DNA of 64,000 nt from NCBI GenBank assembly GCA_016712035.1, contig JADJRT010000001.1:186001-250000 (forward strand), written 5' to 3'. The notes under the pieces were generated by a model. It was not told the DNA's origin. It saw only the letters and a list, made by a program, of their open reading frames with translations, and did not search any database. This document shows, piece by piece, positions 37,039-45,734 of this stretch. This DNA is from Flammeovirgaceae bacterium. GTDB lineage: Bacteria > Bacteroidota > Bacteroidia > Cytophagales > Cyclobacteriaceae. The position numbers and the translations under genes were made by a program. Positions within the stretch are counted from its first letter, which is position 1. The number at the start of each line of letters is the position of its first letter.

Positions 37039-39465
37039 ATGATTAAAAATTATCTCACCATTGCCTTAAGGAGTTTCTTAAAGCACAAGTCGTTTACATT
37101 CTTAAATATCATTGGTCTGTCGTTAGGCATTGTGGCCAGCTTGCTCATCTGGCAATATGTGAAGTACGAGCGCAGTTTCGACACCTTTCATTCAAAAGCA
37201 AGTGATATCTATCGCGTTCAATATAATCAATGGCAAAATGGCAAGTTGCGATTTGAATGTGCCGCAGCCGTGCCAGCGGTTGGCCCCGCATTAAAAAATA
37301 ATTTCCCCGAAGTAAAGACTTTTACACGGTTGTTTCCCGTAAGCGGCATTGCGAGTTATGAAAGTTCCGATCGGGGTGTCATCGCTTTTCGGGAAGAAAA
37401 AATGCAGATCACCGATCCGGCTGTCTTTGAAGTGTTCGACTTTAACTTATTGGTGGGTGATAAAGTCAGCTCACTATCCGGGCCAAACAAAACGGTAATA
37501 TCGCAGCGGGCCGCAAAGAAATATTTTGGAACCGAAGACCCCATGGGTAAAACTATTTCGTGGGATGGTACCCGTAAATTTGAAGTGACAGGAATTTTTG
37601 AAGATTTGCCCGATAACTCACACATAAAGTTTGATTTTTTGTTTTCGTATGAAACATTAAATATTGAGTCACAAAATAATTCTGAAACCAACTGGGGTTG
37701 GTACGATTTCAATACTTATGTTTTGTTACAACCAGGTACCGATGTGTCCGTATTGCAAGCAAAATGGGACGAATGGCTGTTTAAAAACAAAGGCGAGGAT
37801 TGGGCCAAGCGCGATTCAAAACAGGAGTTCATTTTACAGCCCTTGCGGGATATTCATTTATATGCAAACCTTTTGCAGGAATCGCAACCGGAAGAGCGGG
37901 GCGATGGAGATTCTGTGTACGCGCTTAGCATCGTTGCGTTTTTCATTTTAATTATCGCATGGGTTAACTACATCAATATGGCGACCGCCAAATCTTTTGA
38001 ACGCGCCAATGAGGTAGGTGTGCGCAAAGTGATGGGTGCCCAGCGCGAACAATTGATTAAGCAGTTTTTATCAGAATCATTCCTGATTAATTTAGTGGCT
38101 GCCCTTATTTCTGTTGGTGCCGTTTGGCTGTTATGGCCATTATTTTCAGGACTAACAGGAAGAAACATTCCAGTCACATATTTGACACAACCTGATTTTT
38201 GGATTTCATTGGGCGTCCTCTTTTTAATTGGAACAATTCTTTCTGGATCTTATCCTGCTTTGATCCTTTCATCTTTCAAACCCGTTGCTGTGTTGAAAGG
38301 AAAAGTAATGCGTACCGCACAAGGAAGTTTCCTTAGAAAGTCGTTGGTCGTATTTCAATTTGTTTCATCCGTTGTTCTTATCAGTGGGCTTGTAATTGTT
38401 TATCAGCAACTCCAATTCATGCGCAATCAGGATTTGGGAATTGATATTAATCAAACGTTGGTTATAAAAGGCCCAGGCGTGCTAGTGGATTCATTATTCA
38501 GACAAAACATCGAAGGACTGAAAACAGAGGCATTACGCATTCCGGGTGTTAAAAGCATGACAGCCTCTTCGAATGTGCCGGGCGATGAAATTTTTTGGGC
38601 CAGTGGCATCAGACGATTAAGTGGCGATAATGATAACAGCATTTCGGGTTATACAGTAGGTATTGATCATGATTATGTAAAGTCATTCAATTTGAATGTA
38701 GTGGCCGGAAGAAATTTCGATTTGGATCACCCCAATGAAAGAGGAAACGTGATTCTTAACGAGGCAATGGCAGTTGCTCTAAATTTTAAAAATCCGAATG
38801 AAGCTATTGGTGAAAAAGTAAACCAAAATGGAGATACCCTAGAGATCGTTGGGGTTCTGGAAAACTATCATCAGATGTCGTTGAAAGAAGTGGTCACTCC
38901 GCTGGTCTATCATTACACCCCCGACTTTGCTTCTTTCTTTGCCTTTAAGTTGGAAACAGAAAATTATTCAAGCATTCTTACATCGCTCGAGCAGAAGTGG
39001 GGTACGTTTTTTCCTGGAAATCCCGTTGACTATTTTTTCCTGGATCAATTCTTTAATCGTCAATATGACCAAGATAAACGTTTCGGTCAGATTTTTGCTG
39101 TTTTTACAGGACTGGCAATTTTTGTAGCATGCATGGGTTTGTTTGGACTTGCTTCCTTTATGACATTACAACGATCAAAAGAGATCGGAATTCGTAAAGC
39201 GTTAGGATCATCATCTTCCGATGTGGTTCTGTTGCTATCAAAAGGATTTATTCAACTTGTGCTCGTTGCCAATCTGATCGCCTGGCCATTGGCTTGGTAT
39301 ATAATGAGCAACTGGCTGCAAACTTTCCCTTATCGGATTGATATTAATCCATTGCTTTTTGTTTTTGCCGGATTAGGCGTTGTGGCTATTGCTTTCTTAT
39401 CCGTTGCTTTTCAAACAATTAAGGCTGCGCGCATTAGTCCAGCTATTACATTGAAGACAGAGTAG
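37039..39465 (+). CDS. FtsX/MacB-type ABC transporter permease
   Basis: The 808-residue membrane protein is a complete two-unit permease: helix 1 (FTFLNIIGLSLGIVASLLIWQ), a MacB periplasmic domain with KTVISQRAAKKYFGTEDPMGKTI, an FtsX core with FERANEVGVRKVMGAQ, a second periplasmic domain (NVVAGRNFDLDH), and a second core with QRSKEIGIRKALGSSSSDV. It ends with a terminator. It is a paralogue of the shorter permease at 22,401-24,596 and shows what the latter lacks at its N-terminus. No ATP-binding partner is adjacent. Such permeases are very numerous in Bacteroidota; the substrate is unknown. Confidence 0.9.
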   Translation: MIKNYLTIALRSFLKHKSFTFLNIIGLSLGIVASLLIWQYVKYERSFDTFHSKASDIYRVQYNQWQNGKLRFECAAAVPAVGPALKNNFPEVKTFTRLFPVSGIASYESSDRGVIAFREEKMQITDPAVFEVFDFNLLVGDKVSSLSGPNKTVISQRAAKKYFGTEDPMGKTISWDGTRKFEVTGIFEDLPDNSHIKFDFLFSYETLNIESQNNSETNWGWYDFNTYVLLQPGTDVSVLQAKWDEWLFKNKGEDWAKRDSKQEFILQPLRDIHLYANLLQESQPEERGDGDSVYALSIVAFFILIIAWVNYINMATAKSFERANEVGVRKVMGAQREQLIKQFLSESFLINLVAALISVGAVWLLWPLFSGLTGRNIPVTYLTQPDFWISLGVLFLIGTILSGSYPALILSSFKPVAVLKGKVMRTAQGSFLRKSLVVFQFVSSVVLISGLVIVYQQLQFMRNQDLGIDINQTLVIKGPGVLVDSLFRQNIEGLKTEALRIPGVKSMTASSNVPGDEIFWASGIRRLSGDNDNSISGYTVGIDHDYVKSFNLNVVAGRNFDLDHPNERGNVILNEAMAVALNFKNPNEAIGEKVNQNGDTLEIVGVLENYHQMSLKEVVTPLVYHYTPDFASFFAFKLETENYSSILTSLEQKWGTFFPGNPVDYFFLDQFFNRQYDQDKRFGQIFAVFTGLAIFVACMGLFGLASFMTLQRSKEIGIRKALGSSSSDVVLLLSKGFIQLVLVANLIAWPLAWYIMSNWLQTFPYRIDINPLLFVFAGLGVVAIAFLSVAFQTIKAARISPAITLKTE

Positions 39466-39485
39466 TTGAGTCTTCTATAAAAAAG

Positions 39486-39514
39486 AAGAGACCGTCTCAA
39501 AAAGACAGTCTCTT
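39486..39514. terminator. Terminator between permease gene and tRNA-Phe
   Basis: AAGAGACCGTCT and AGACAGTCTCTT form a 12-bp stem with one C-A mismatch and the loop CAAAA. It lies 20 bases after the permease stop codon and 10 bases beyond the 3' end of the minus-strand tRNA gene, so it may serve both. Confidence 0.8.
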
Positions 39515-39524
39515 GCTATTTGTG

Positions 39525-39597
39525 TGGTGACGGAGGGAATTGAACCCCCGACACAAGGATTTTCAGTCCTTTGCTCTACCAACTGAGCTACGTCACC
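39525..39597 (-). tRNA. tRNA-Phe (GAA)
   Basis: The minus strand reads as a 73-base tRNA: 7-bp acceptor stem GGTGACG/CGTCACC, D arm GCTCAGTTGGTAGAGC, anticodon stem AAGGA/TCCTT with loop CTGAAAA (anticodon GAA at 39562-39564), T arm GGGGGTTCAATTCCC and discriminator A. CCA is not encoded. No flanking rRNA or other tRNA is present. Confidence 0.96.
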
Positions 39598-39624
39598 AAT
39601 TTTCGGACTTTGTTTCATCAAACT

Positions 39625-39672
39625 AGTCCTTTGCTCTACTAACTGTCCCGATAGCTATCGGGAACGTCACCA
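39625..39672 (-). pseudogene. Partial copy of tRNA-Phe interrupted by an 18-bp palindrome
   Basis: AGTCCTTTGCTCTACTAACTG (39625-39645) repeats 39565-39585 of the tRNA gene with one change, and ACGTCACCA (39664-39672) repeats its 5' end. Between them the tRNA has only AGCT (39586-39589 region), whereas here lies the perfect palindrome TCCCGATAGCTATCGGGA (39646-39663) with AGCT at its centre. The copy covers only the 5' half of the tRNA (acceptor strand, D arm, part of the anticodon stem) and cannot form a tRNA. Confidence 0.8.
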
Positions 39673-39836
39673 TTTAGCATTCAATAACCATCAAAAAACA
39701 GCTATTTTCAACGAATGGGTCACAAAAGTATGCAAATTTCATCTTGGTGCAAACCCTCCCTCAATTTTTCGGGTTTTGTTATAAAATATTGGTTCAACCG
39801 GTAGCGTAAACTAACTTCCGCCCTAAATCTTTGGCT

Positions 39837-41144
39837 ATGGCTGTACTACAGCAAATTGTATTTCTTATCGTGCTCATAATCGCAGGGTATGTTATCCGAA
39901 AGCGGGTACTCAGCATTCGCAGCAACATTCAACTTGGCAAGAAACAAGCACTAACCGGAGACGCTGGTAAGCGGGTGCAAAACATGTTGTTGATAGCATT
40001 CGGTCAGCAGAAGATGTTCAAAAAAATTATCCCAGCTGTCTTACACTTTTTTATCTATGTAGGATTTTTAGTAATCAATCTCGAAGTACTCGAATTTATC
40101 ATTGATGGTCTGGCAGGAACGCACAGAATCTTCGCCCCTTACCTGGGTGGTTTCTATAATGTGTTGATGACCATTTTTGAATTTTTAGCGGTAGCCGTAT
40201 TGTTGGCCTGCTTGGCTTTTCTGATTCGCAGAAACATAGTTAAAGTTAAGCGCTTTTGGTCTGCAGAAATGAAGGGCTGGCCTCAACTAGATGGTAATCT
40301 CATTCTCATTATCGAAAGTATTTTGATGATTGCCATTCTAACCATGAATGCAAGCGACCAGATTTTACAAACCCGAAACGATCATTATACTGCAACCGGT
40401 AGTTTATTTTTTAGCGCTATGCTAATCCCATTATTTGAATCTCTAAACACCACAACACTAATAATCATTGAGCGATTCGCGTGGTGGTTTCACATTGTGG
40501 GCATTCTTGGCTTCACGGTGTATGTAACCTACTCCAAGCACTTGCACATTTTTATGGCATTCCCGAACACCTACAATGCTAAACTGGAAGTGAAAGGTCA
40601 TATCAATACTATGCCGGTTGTTACCAACGAAGTAAAATCGATGTTAGGTCTTGCTACCGAACCTCCCGCAACGCCTACAGAGCCCGGGCGTTTTGGCGCC
40701 AAGGATATTAATGATTTGAGTCGTATTAATTTAATGGCTGCCTATGCCTGTACTGAGTGTGGTCGATGTACTTCCGAATGTCCGGCAAACCTAACGGGTA
40801 AAAAACTTTCACCCCGTAAAATAATGATGGACACCCGCGACCGTATGGAAGAGGTTGGAAAAAGTTTACAGGCCGGTGGGCCGGGATTGAATGACGGCAA
40901 GACATTACTAAATGATTATATCACGAAAGAGGAGATCAATGCTTGCACCAGTTGTAACGCCTGCGTGGAAGCTTGTCCGATACTGATTAATCCTCTGGAA
41001 ATAATTTTAGAACTGAGAAGATATGTTGCCATGGAAGAATCCGGATCTCCGGCTCAGTGGAATAGCATGTTTCAGAATATCGAAACGAGTTTTGCTCCCT
41101 GGAAATTTTCTGCTGCCGACAGGTTTAACTGGTCGAAAGAATAA
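39837..41144 (+). CDS. Membrane-bound (Fe-S) electron-transfer protein, HdrC/GlpC-like with NarI-type membrane domain
   Basis: The 435-residue protein has an N-terminal half with about five membrane helices (IVFLIVLIIAGYVI, AVLHFFIYVGFLVI, LAVAVLLACLAFLI and others) resembling heme-b membrane anchors, then two [4Fe-4S] motifs: CTECGRCTSECP (near residue 303) and CTSCNACVEACP (near 375). This is the Bacteroidota relative of HdrC/DsrM-type proteins that pass electrons between quinones and soluble partners. The ATG at 39837 is preferred over the TTG two codons earlier. It lies 37 bases before its soluble CCG-domain partner. The electron donor and acceptor are unknown. Confidence 0.85.
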   Translation: MAVLQQIVFLIVLIIAGYVIRKRVLSIRSNIQLGKKQALTGDAGKRVQNMLLIAFGQQKMFKKIIPAVLHFFIYVGFLVINLEVLEFIIDGLAGTHRIFAPYLGGFYNVLMTIFEFLAVAVLLACLAFLIRRNIVKVKRFWSAEMKGWPQLDGNLILIIESILMIAILTMNASDQILQTRNDHYTATGSLFFSAMLIPLFESLNTTTLIIIERFAWWFHIVGILGFTVYVTYSKHLHIFMAFPNTYNAKLEVKGHINTMPVVTNEVKSMLGLATEPPATPTEPGRFGAKDINDLSRINLMAAYACTECGRCTSECPANLTGKKLSPRKIMMDTRDRMEEVGKSLQAGGPGLNDGKTLLNDYITKEEINACTSCNACVEACPILINPLEIILELRRYVAMEESGSPAQWNSMFQNIETSFAPWKFSAADRFNWSKE

Positions 41145-41181
41145 TCTCAAAAGAATTTGCGAACGTTAGAAAAGATAAATC

Positions 41182-41960
41182 ATGAACGCACCTACGCTTG
41201 CCGAACTTACCGCCCAAGGCAAATCTCCGGAAATACTTTTTTGGGTCGGCTGTGCCGGATCCTTTGACGATCGCGCCAAGCGGGTAACAAAAGCGTTTGT
41301 TAAAATTTTAAATGCCGTAGGAACAAACTTTGCCGTATTAGGCACCGAAGAAAGTTGTACAGGCGATCCGGCCCGCAGAGCCGGCAATGAATTTCTGTTT
41401 CAGATGCAAGCCATGACCAACATCCAGGTGTTGAATGGCTATCAGGTAAAAAAAATTGTAACGGCCTGTCCGCATTGTTTCAATACATTAAAGAATGAGT
41501 ATCCTGAACTAGGTGGCACCTATGAAGTGATTCATCATTCAACCTTTCTTCAACAGCTAATCAACGAAGGAAAAATTAAACTGACTGAGGAAGGATCGTT
41601 TAAGGAAAGAAAATCACCTATCACGACTCGTGCTATTTGGGTCGGGCCAATAATATTTATGAAGCTCCGCGTGAAGTGCTACAGGCTTTGGATGCCGACC
41701 TCGTTGAAATGAAGCGTTGCCGCACTACGGGTTTGTGTTGTGGAGCCGGAGGTGCCCAAATGTTTAAAGAACCCGAAAAGGGAAACAAGGACATTAATGT
41801 TGAGCGCGCTGAAGAAGCATTATCGACAGGCGCAAAAACCATTGCCGTAGCTTGTCCGTTTTGTATGACGATGATGACCGATGGCGTTAAGAGCAAAGAG
41901 AAAGAAGCCGAAGTAACAGTAAAAGATTTGGCCGAATTAATTGCTGAATCAATTAAATAG
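41182..41960 (+). CDS. CCG-domain (Fe-S) protein, HdrB-like, frameshifted
   Basis: The protein has two cysteine-rich CCG domains of the HdrB/GlpC/LutA type: FWVGCAGSFDDR with CPHCFN in the first and CCGAGGAQMF with CPFCMTMM in the second. Such domains bind unusual [4Fe-4S] clusters for disulfide reduction or electron transfer. One G is missing at 41604-41605; repair reads FKGKKITYHDSCYLGRANN, restoring the expected HDSCYLGR cysteine. Fragments are 41182-41712 and 41637-41960 (about 260 residues). With the upstream gene it forms a two-gene membrane/soluble module with no flavoprotein beside it. Confidence 0.87.
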
Positions 41961-41963
41961 AAT

Positions 41964-42015
41964 TACGAGGTACGATTTACGAAGTACGATTACCATCAAA
42001 TTCGTACATGGTAAT
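41964..42015. repeat. Short tandem and inverted repeats between 41,964 and 42,015
   Basis: TACGAGGTACGAT and TTACGAAGTACGAT are two adjacent near-copies of 13-14 bases. Next to them ATTACCAT (41989-41996) and ATGGTAAT (42008-42015) form an inverted repeat, extended by ACG/CGT. This resembles small dispersed intergenic repeats of Bacteroidota. It lies directly upstream of the promoter box at 42,026. Confidence 0.4.
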
Positions 42016-42025
42016 TCGTCAATTT

Positions 42026-42033
42026 TAAATTTG
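42026..42033 (+). promoter_or_regulatory. -7 box for the 42,038 gene
   Basis: TAAATTTG is an exact TAnnTTTG match and ends only 4 bases before the ATG, so the transcript would be leaderless or nearly so. No clear -33 TTG box was placed. Confidence 0.45.
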
Positions 42034-42037
42034 TATT

Positions 42038-42540
42038 ATGTATTTACCTGTTGAGAAATTAAGAAAAGAAAGTCGGGTGTGGATTTATGTAGGTAGTCGC
42101 GCACTGACTGATCAAGAGTTAAAAATGGCTGAACAGATGCTGCGTGCCTTTGTGAACAATGGAGTGCGCATGGTCAACCTCTGCAAACCTCGTTTTCAAT
42201 TGAACGGAATCAAATTATTATAATGATGCTGGATGAAGATTTTCAAAACCCTAGCGGCTGTTCGATTGATAGTTCTGTTGGCGTGCTAAGAAAGATTGAG
42301 GCCGAAACGGGCGTTGATTTTTTAGACCGCAGTAAAGTGCCCTTTCTGATTAATAATACAATGGAGTTGGTGCCGCTTATCGAATTAAAGGCGCGGTTCA
42401 CTTCAGGCCAATTGAATCCTACCTCCACCACTATCCATACACTGGCTGCCACACGGGCCGAATGGGAGGTGCATGGGGTTATTCCAGTAGAAAAGTCATG
42501 GATGGTAAAATATTTACCTAAATCTGCGTTAAGCTCATAA
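42038..42540 (+). CDS. Conserved Bacteroidota protein (often annotated 'ABC transporter ATPase'), frameshifted
   Basis: Read across two frames, the protein is about 167 residues: MYLPVEKLRKESRVWIYVGS at the start, then NNWSAHGQPLQTSFSIE, a hydrophobic strand QIIIMMLDEDFQNPSGCSID, VPFLINNTMELVPL and a C-terminal VIPVEKSWMVKYL. I know this family from Bacteroidota genomes, where databases often label it ABC transporter ATPase, but there is no Walker A, Walker B or signature motif. The repair is one missing T at 42160/42161, which turns NNGVRMVN into the conserved NNWSAHG. Fragments are 42038-42223 and 42223-42540. Function unknown; PSGCSIDSS around the middle may be an active or binding site. 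Confidence 0.75.
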
Positions 42541-42594
42541 CAATAACCCCAATGTTCAACGGGGATTTTCGTAATTTTAAGGTCTTGTAAGATC

Positions 42595-44595
42595 ATGAGC
42601 GTGAGAGTTGTTTTGATTTTGTTGGGGATACTACTGCTGGGCTGCAGCCCGGAGCGGAAGGCTATGAAATCCTTTCGCTATGGTAAGTACGAAAGCGTGA
42701 TTGATTACTACAAAGGAGCGATCCGAAAGGATCCAAATAATGCGAAGGCCTATTACTACATCGCAGAATCGTATCGCCTATCCAACCGAATAAAAGAAGC
42801 CGAAACTTTTTACGCCAAAGCCGGTGGCAAAGGCATTAGTGCCGACTCGGTGAAATTGTATTATGCCAAATCACTACAGGCCAATGCGAAATATGAAGAA
42901 GCACGTACTGTTCTCGAAGACTTAGAAAGTGATACCAAAAACGAGGAAATAAAAGACCGGGCCCGTCAGGAACTTGATGGCATCAATTACCTGGATAAGC
43001 TGGCACAGAAAAAAAGTTATTACAAGATTAAAAATCTGGAGGCGATTAATACTCCGTTTACAGAATACGCACCGGTGTACTCCAACAACGAGTTGTACTT
43101 TACTTCCTCGCGCAGTAACGCCCGAATTTATGAAGCTACCGGCACTCCATTCACCGATCTTTATCAAGCCGAAACAAATGGGGCGAATGTCGATGTAAAT
43201 ACGATTAAGGCACTGCCTGGCTTTATTAACGAATCGAATATCAATGAAGGGTGTGTAACCTTTACGCCCGATGGTAAAACCATGATTTTTGCCAAGGGCA
43301 ACAGCGGCAAACGCAAAGGAACGCCCGATGTTGATTTGTATTTATCACGCTATCGCAATGGCCAGTGGTCGGAACCGACACCCATCAATATTAATCAACC
43401 CGATGCGTGGGAATCTACACCCGCCATGAGCCAGGATGGACGAACTCTTTACTTCTCTTCCAATCGCAAAGGCGGGCAAGGCGGTTTAGATATTTACTCC
43501 GCACAAATGGATGGCCGGGTCGTTTTGGAAAAGTGAAAAAATCTTGGGCCCGACATCAATACAGCGGGCGCTGAGTTGTTCCCGTATGTTTCGGAGAATG
43601 GAAAATTATACTTCTCTTCGGATGGACATCCAGGCTATGGCATGCTTGACATTTTTGAAGTAAATCGCGCCAACGGAAAAACAGTGATCGATAATTTAGG
43701 TCAACCGGTAAACTCACCAGCCGATGATTTTGGACTCTTTCTCTTTAAACCTGATCGGGGTTTTTTTACCTCTAACCGCGAAGGTGGCAAAGGTGATGAT
43801 GACATCTACACATTTATTAATGAAGACCCGAATCTAAGAGTCGTAAACTATTTTCTTCAGGGAATTACGTATATGATTCGTAAAGACAGTACTCGGGAAA
43901 TTTTACCGAACACCAAAGTTTCCTTGCTCGATCCACAAGGCGAAGTCATGCAGGATTTTGTAACGGGTAACGATGGCAAATTTCTTTTCCGCGTTTATGA
44001 AAATGAGAACTATGAGTTACTAGGCGAGACCGATGGGTTTATCACAAAACGCCAAGACTATACAACCATTGGTAAATCGGTGCCGCTTGAATCTCTGAAA
44101 GAACTGGTAACCAATATTACCTTGGATACAATATTGGTACTGGATCGGAAAGAACGCAACAAAATTTTCGTTTTAGAAAATATATATTTCGACTATAATG
44201 AATCATACATTCGTGCTGATGCCGCTAAAGAATTGGATAAACTGGTGACATTACTCAATGATAACACTGATCTAAAAATTGAGATGGGGTCGCACACGGA
44301 TAGTGTGGCTTCGGAAGCCTATAACATAGAGCTTTCCCAACGTAGGGCAGAGTCTACCGTGAATTATCTCATTAAGAATGGCATTGACCCTACGCGCCTT
44401 GTAGCGAAAGGTTATGGCGAATCAAAACCCATTGCACGCAACACCAATCCCGATGGTACGGATAATCCTGCGGGTCGACAGCGCAACCGCAGAACGGAAT
44501 TTAAGATTCTTGAAATCGGGGCCCTGATTAAGCGGACCGAGGAAGATGATGACGAAAAGTTCTTCCGCAATGAGTTGAAGAAGAATGATAATTGA
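42595..44595 (+). CDS. porE: PorE-like lipoprotein (TPR, WD40/PD40, carboxypeptidase-like, OmpA), frameshifted
   Basis: The start MSVRVVLILLGILLLGCSPE is a lipoprotein signal (cysteine 17). Then come TPR-like helices (residues 20-120, YYYIAESYRLSNRIKEAETF), a PD40 propeller (LYFTSSRSN, TFTPDGKTMIFAKG, LYFSSNRKGGQGGLDIY, LYFSSDGHPGYGMLDIF), a carboxypeptidase-regulatory-like domain (TKVSLLDPQGEVMQDFVTGNDGKF) and a C-terminal OmpA peptidoglycan-binding domain (IELSQRRAESTVNYLI, GRQRNRRTEF). This order equals that of PorE, a type IX secretion component of Porphyromonas gingivalis; paralogues with the same order exist, so porE is likely, not proven. One G is missing in 43517-43519; repair reads MDGRGRFGKVKNLGPDI. 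Fragments are 42595-43536 and 43576-44595. Confidence 0.75.
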
Positions 44596-44667
44596 TCAAT
44601 CTAATTCAGTTGTCTAACTGATCTCCTTTACACTTCACTTACTCAAAACATTTTCTCTATTTACTTT

Positions 44668-44707
44668 CACGCAAAGTATGCAGAGAAGTATCGCAGAGAA
44701 CGCGAAG
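44668..44707. repeat. Degenerate GCAAAG/GCAGAG-type intergenic repeat
   Basis: The stretch contains CACGCAAAGTATGCAGAG, then TCGCAGAGAACGCGAAG: three imperfect copies of a GCA(A/G)AG word. A related stretch with CCGCAGAGGCG and GACGCACAG lies at 46,836-46,860 on the same strand. Both sit in otherwise empty intergenic DNA. Confidence 0.35.
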
Positions 44708-44769
44708 AAAATGATGATAAGAAATACTTATTCTTCAAGAATAGTCTCCTGATTAGTATATCTCATTAT

Positions 44770-45279
44770 TTAATTCCCCGGAGGTGGAGATCTTCTTTTC
44801 ATAACCAAACTATCGGGTGGATAATGGGCTTTGAGTGAATCCATTTGTTTGCCCGCCCACTGCGTGATTAACTCTCTTTGTGCTTGCGATATTTTGGCCT
44901 CGCTGTGTAATCCCAAATACGTATAGGAAGGCAATGGCATTTCACCCTCCTTCACCATTTCAATTATTTCTTCCAATTTATGATTTTGAACGGCAATGGG
45001 GAGTCGGGTAAAGGTCGAGAAGTTAAGATCTTTCTTTCCATCCGTAACGTGTCTGTTTAGCCACCACCCAAGAGGTTGCACTTCTGCGTAAAGTGGATAG
45101 TTGGTTTTATTGCTATGGCAATCTTTACACGCTACCGATAAAACTGAACTCAATTCAACTGGAATAAAATAGCGCGATGAAATATCCTGGGGATGTACAT
45201 CGGAATTGTTTTTAGCGGGTCGGATAAACTGGATCGCGAGCAGGAGACCCAGAAAGCCAAAGAGTATTTTCTTTTTCAT
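44770..45279 (-). CDS. Heme-binding domain protein (CxxCH, Haem_bd family)
   Basis: The 169-residue protein starts MKKKILFGFLGLLLAIQFIR (membrane anchor or signal) and contains CKDCH (one c-type heme motif) followed by SNKTNYPLYAEVQPLGWWLNRHVTDGKK, the signature of Bacteroidota heme-binding proteins. Methionine or histidine side ligands may come from EMVKEGEMPLPSYTYLGLH. The open frame continues upstream to 45684 and would fuse this protein to the preceding gene, but the internal ATG at 45279 with its own signal and the frameshift in the upstream gene show two proteins. It is the last gene of the sigma operon. Confidence 0.8.
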   Translation of the reverse strand: MKKKILFGFLGLLLAIQFIRPAKNNSDVHPQDISSRYFIPVELSSVLSVACKDCHSNKTNYPLYAEVQPLGWWLNRHVTDGKKDLNFSTFTRLPIAVQNHKLEEIIEMVKEGEMPLPSYTYLGLHSEAKISQAQRELITQWAGKQMDSLKAHYPPDSLVMKRRSPPPGN

Positions 45280-45295
45280 GTTAAATGTGTAGTTT

Positions 45296-45684
45296 TTACT
45301 TTTGTTGATTCGGTTTTCCGCCACGACCTCTACGATGGAATTGTTGTAGTTGCTCCATTTGCTTTTGCGATAAAATTGAGTCAGTTTCAATTCGAATCCA
45401 TCAATTACAGATTCAACGTCATGGTCAGTCTTCTTTTGCAATGAATCAACTTTGTCCATCGCTTCATAAATAAGTGGACGGATTTGTTTTGCCTGCTCGG
45501 CATCAGCCTCGGCAACGTTTAAAATCATCTCAACAAACTTTTCGCGGCCCTCTTTCTTCCAATCGGCTCGTTGCCTGCCCTGTGCGTTTCTTCCCAACAA
45601 ACCAACGGTGAGCGCCCCAATGAGTATTCCAATAACCAGGGTAATACTGATGGAGATGAGTGCTCTTTTTCTTTCAGGTTTCAT
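45296..45684 (-). CDS. Spy/CpxP-like periplasmic protein, frameshifted
   Basis: A basic start MKPERKRALISISITLVIGILIGALTVGLLG gives one membrane helix; the periplasmic part is a helical, charged segment with KEGREKFVEMILNVAEADAEQAKQIRPLIYEAMDKVD. This is like the small Spy/CpxP/CnrX-type 'heavy-metal resistance' or refolding chaperone proteins placed after ECF sigma and anti-sigma genes. One base is missing at 45381-45383: the reading should go FELKLDSILSQKQMEQLQQF and end RRGRGGKPNQQK at 45296. Without repair, the frame runs on into the heme-binding gene. Repaired length is about 129 residues; the true stop leaves 16 bases to the next start. Confidence 0.65.
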
Positions 45685-45734
45685 GTGTTTGTAATTTTTT
45701 AGTTATCATGGTAAGGCTAAATGTCCTTTCCTGA

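Noticed and set aside
39625..39672. Second functional tRNA-Phe gene
   Set aside because: It contains only the 5' half of the tRNA and is interrupted by an 18-bp palindrome; no T arm or 3' acceptor strand follows.
44770..45684. A single 304-residue fusion of a Spy-like and a heme-binding protein
   Set aside because: The linker region reads a wrong frame; the alternative frame gives a clean Spy-like C-terminus with a stop at 45296, and the heme protein has its own start and signal at 45279.
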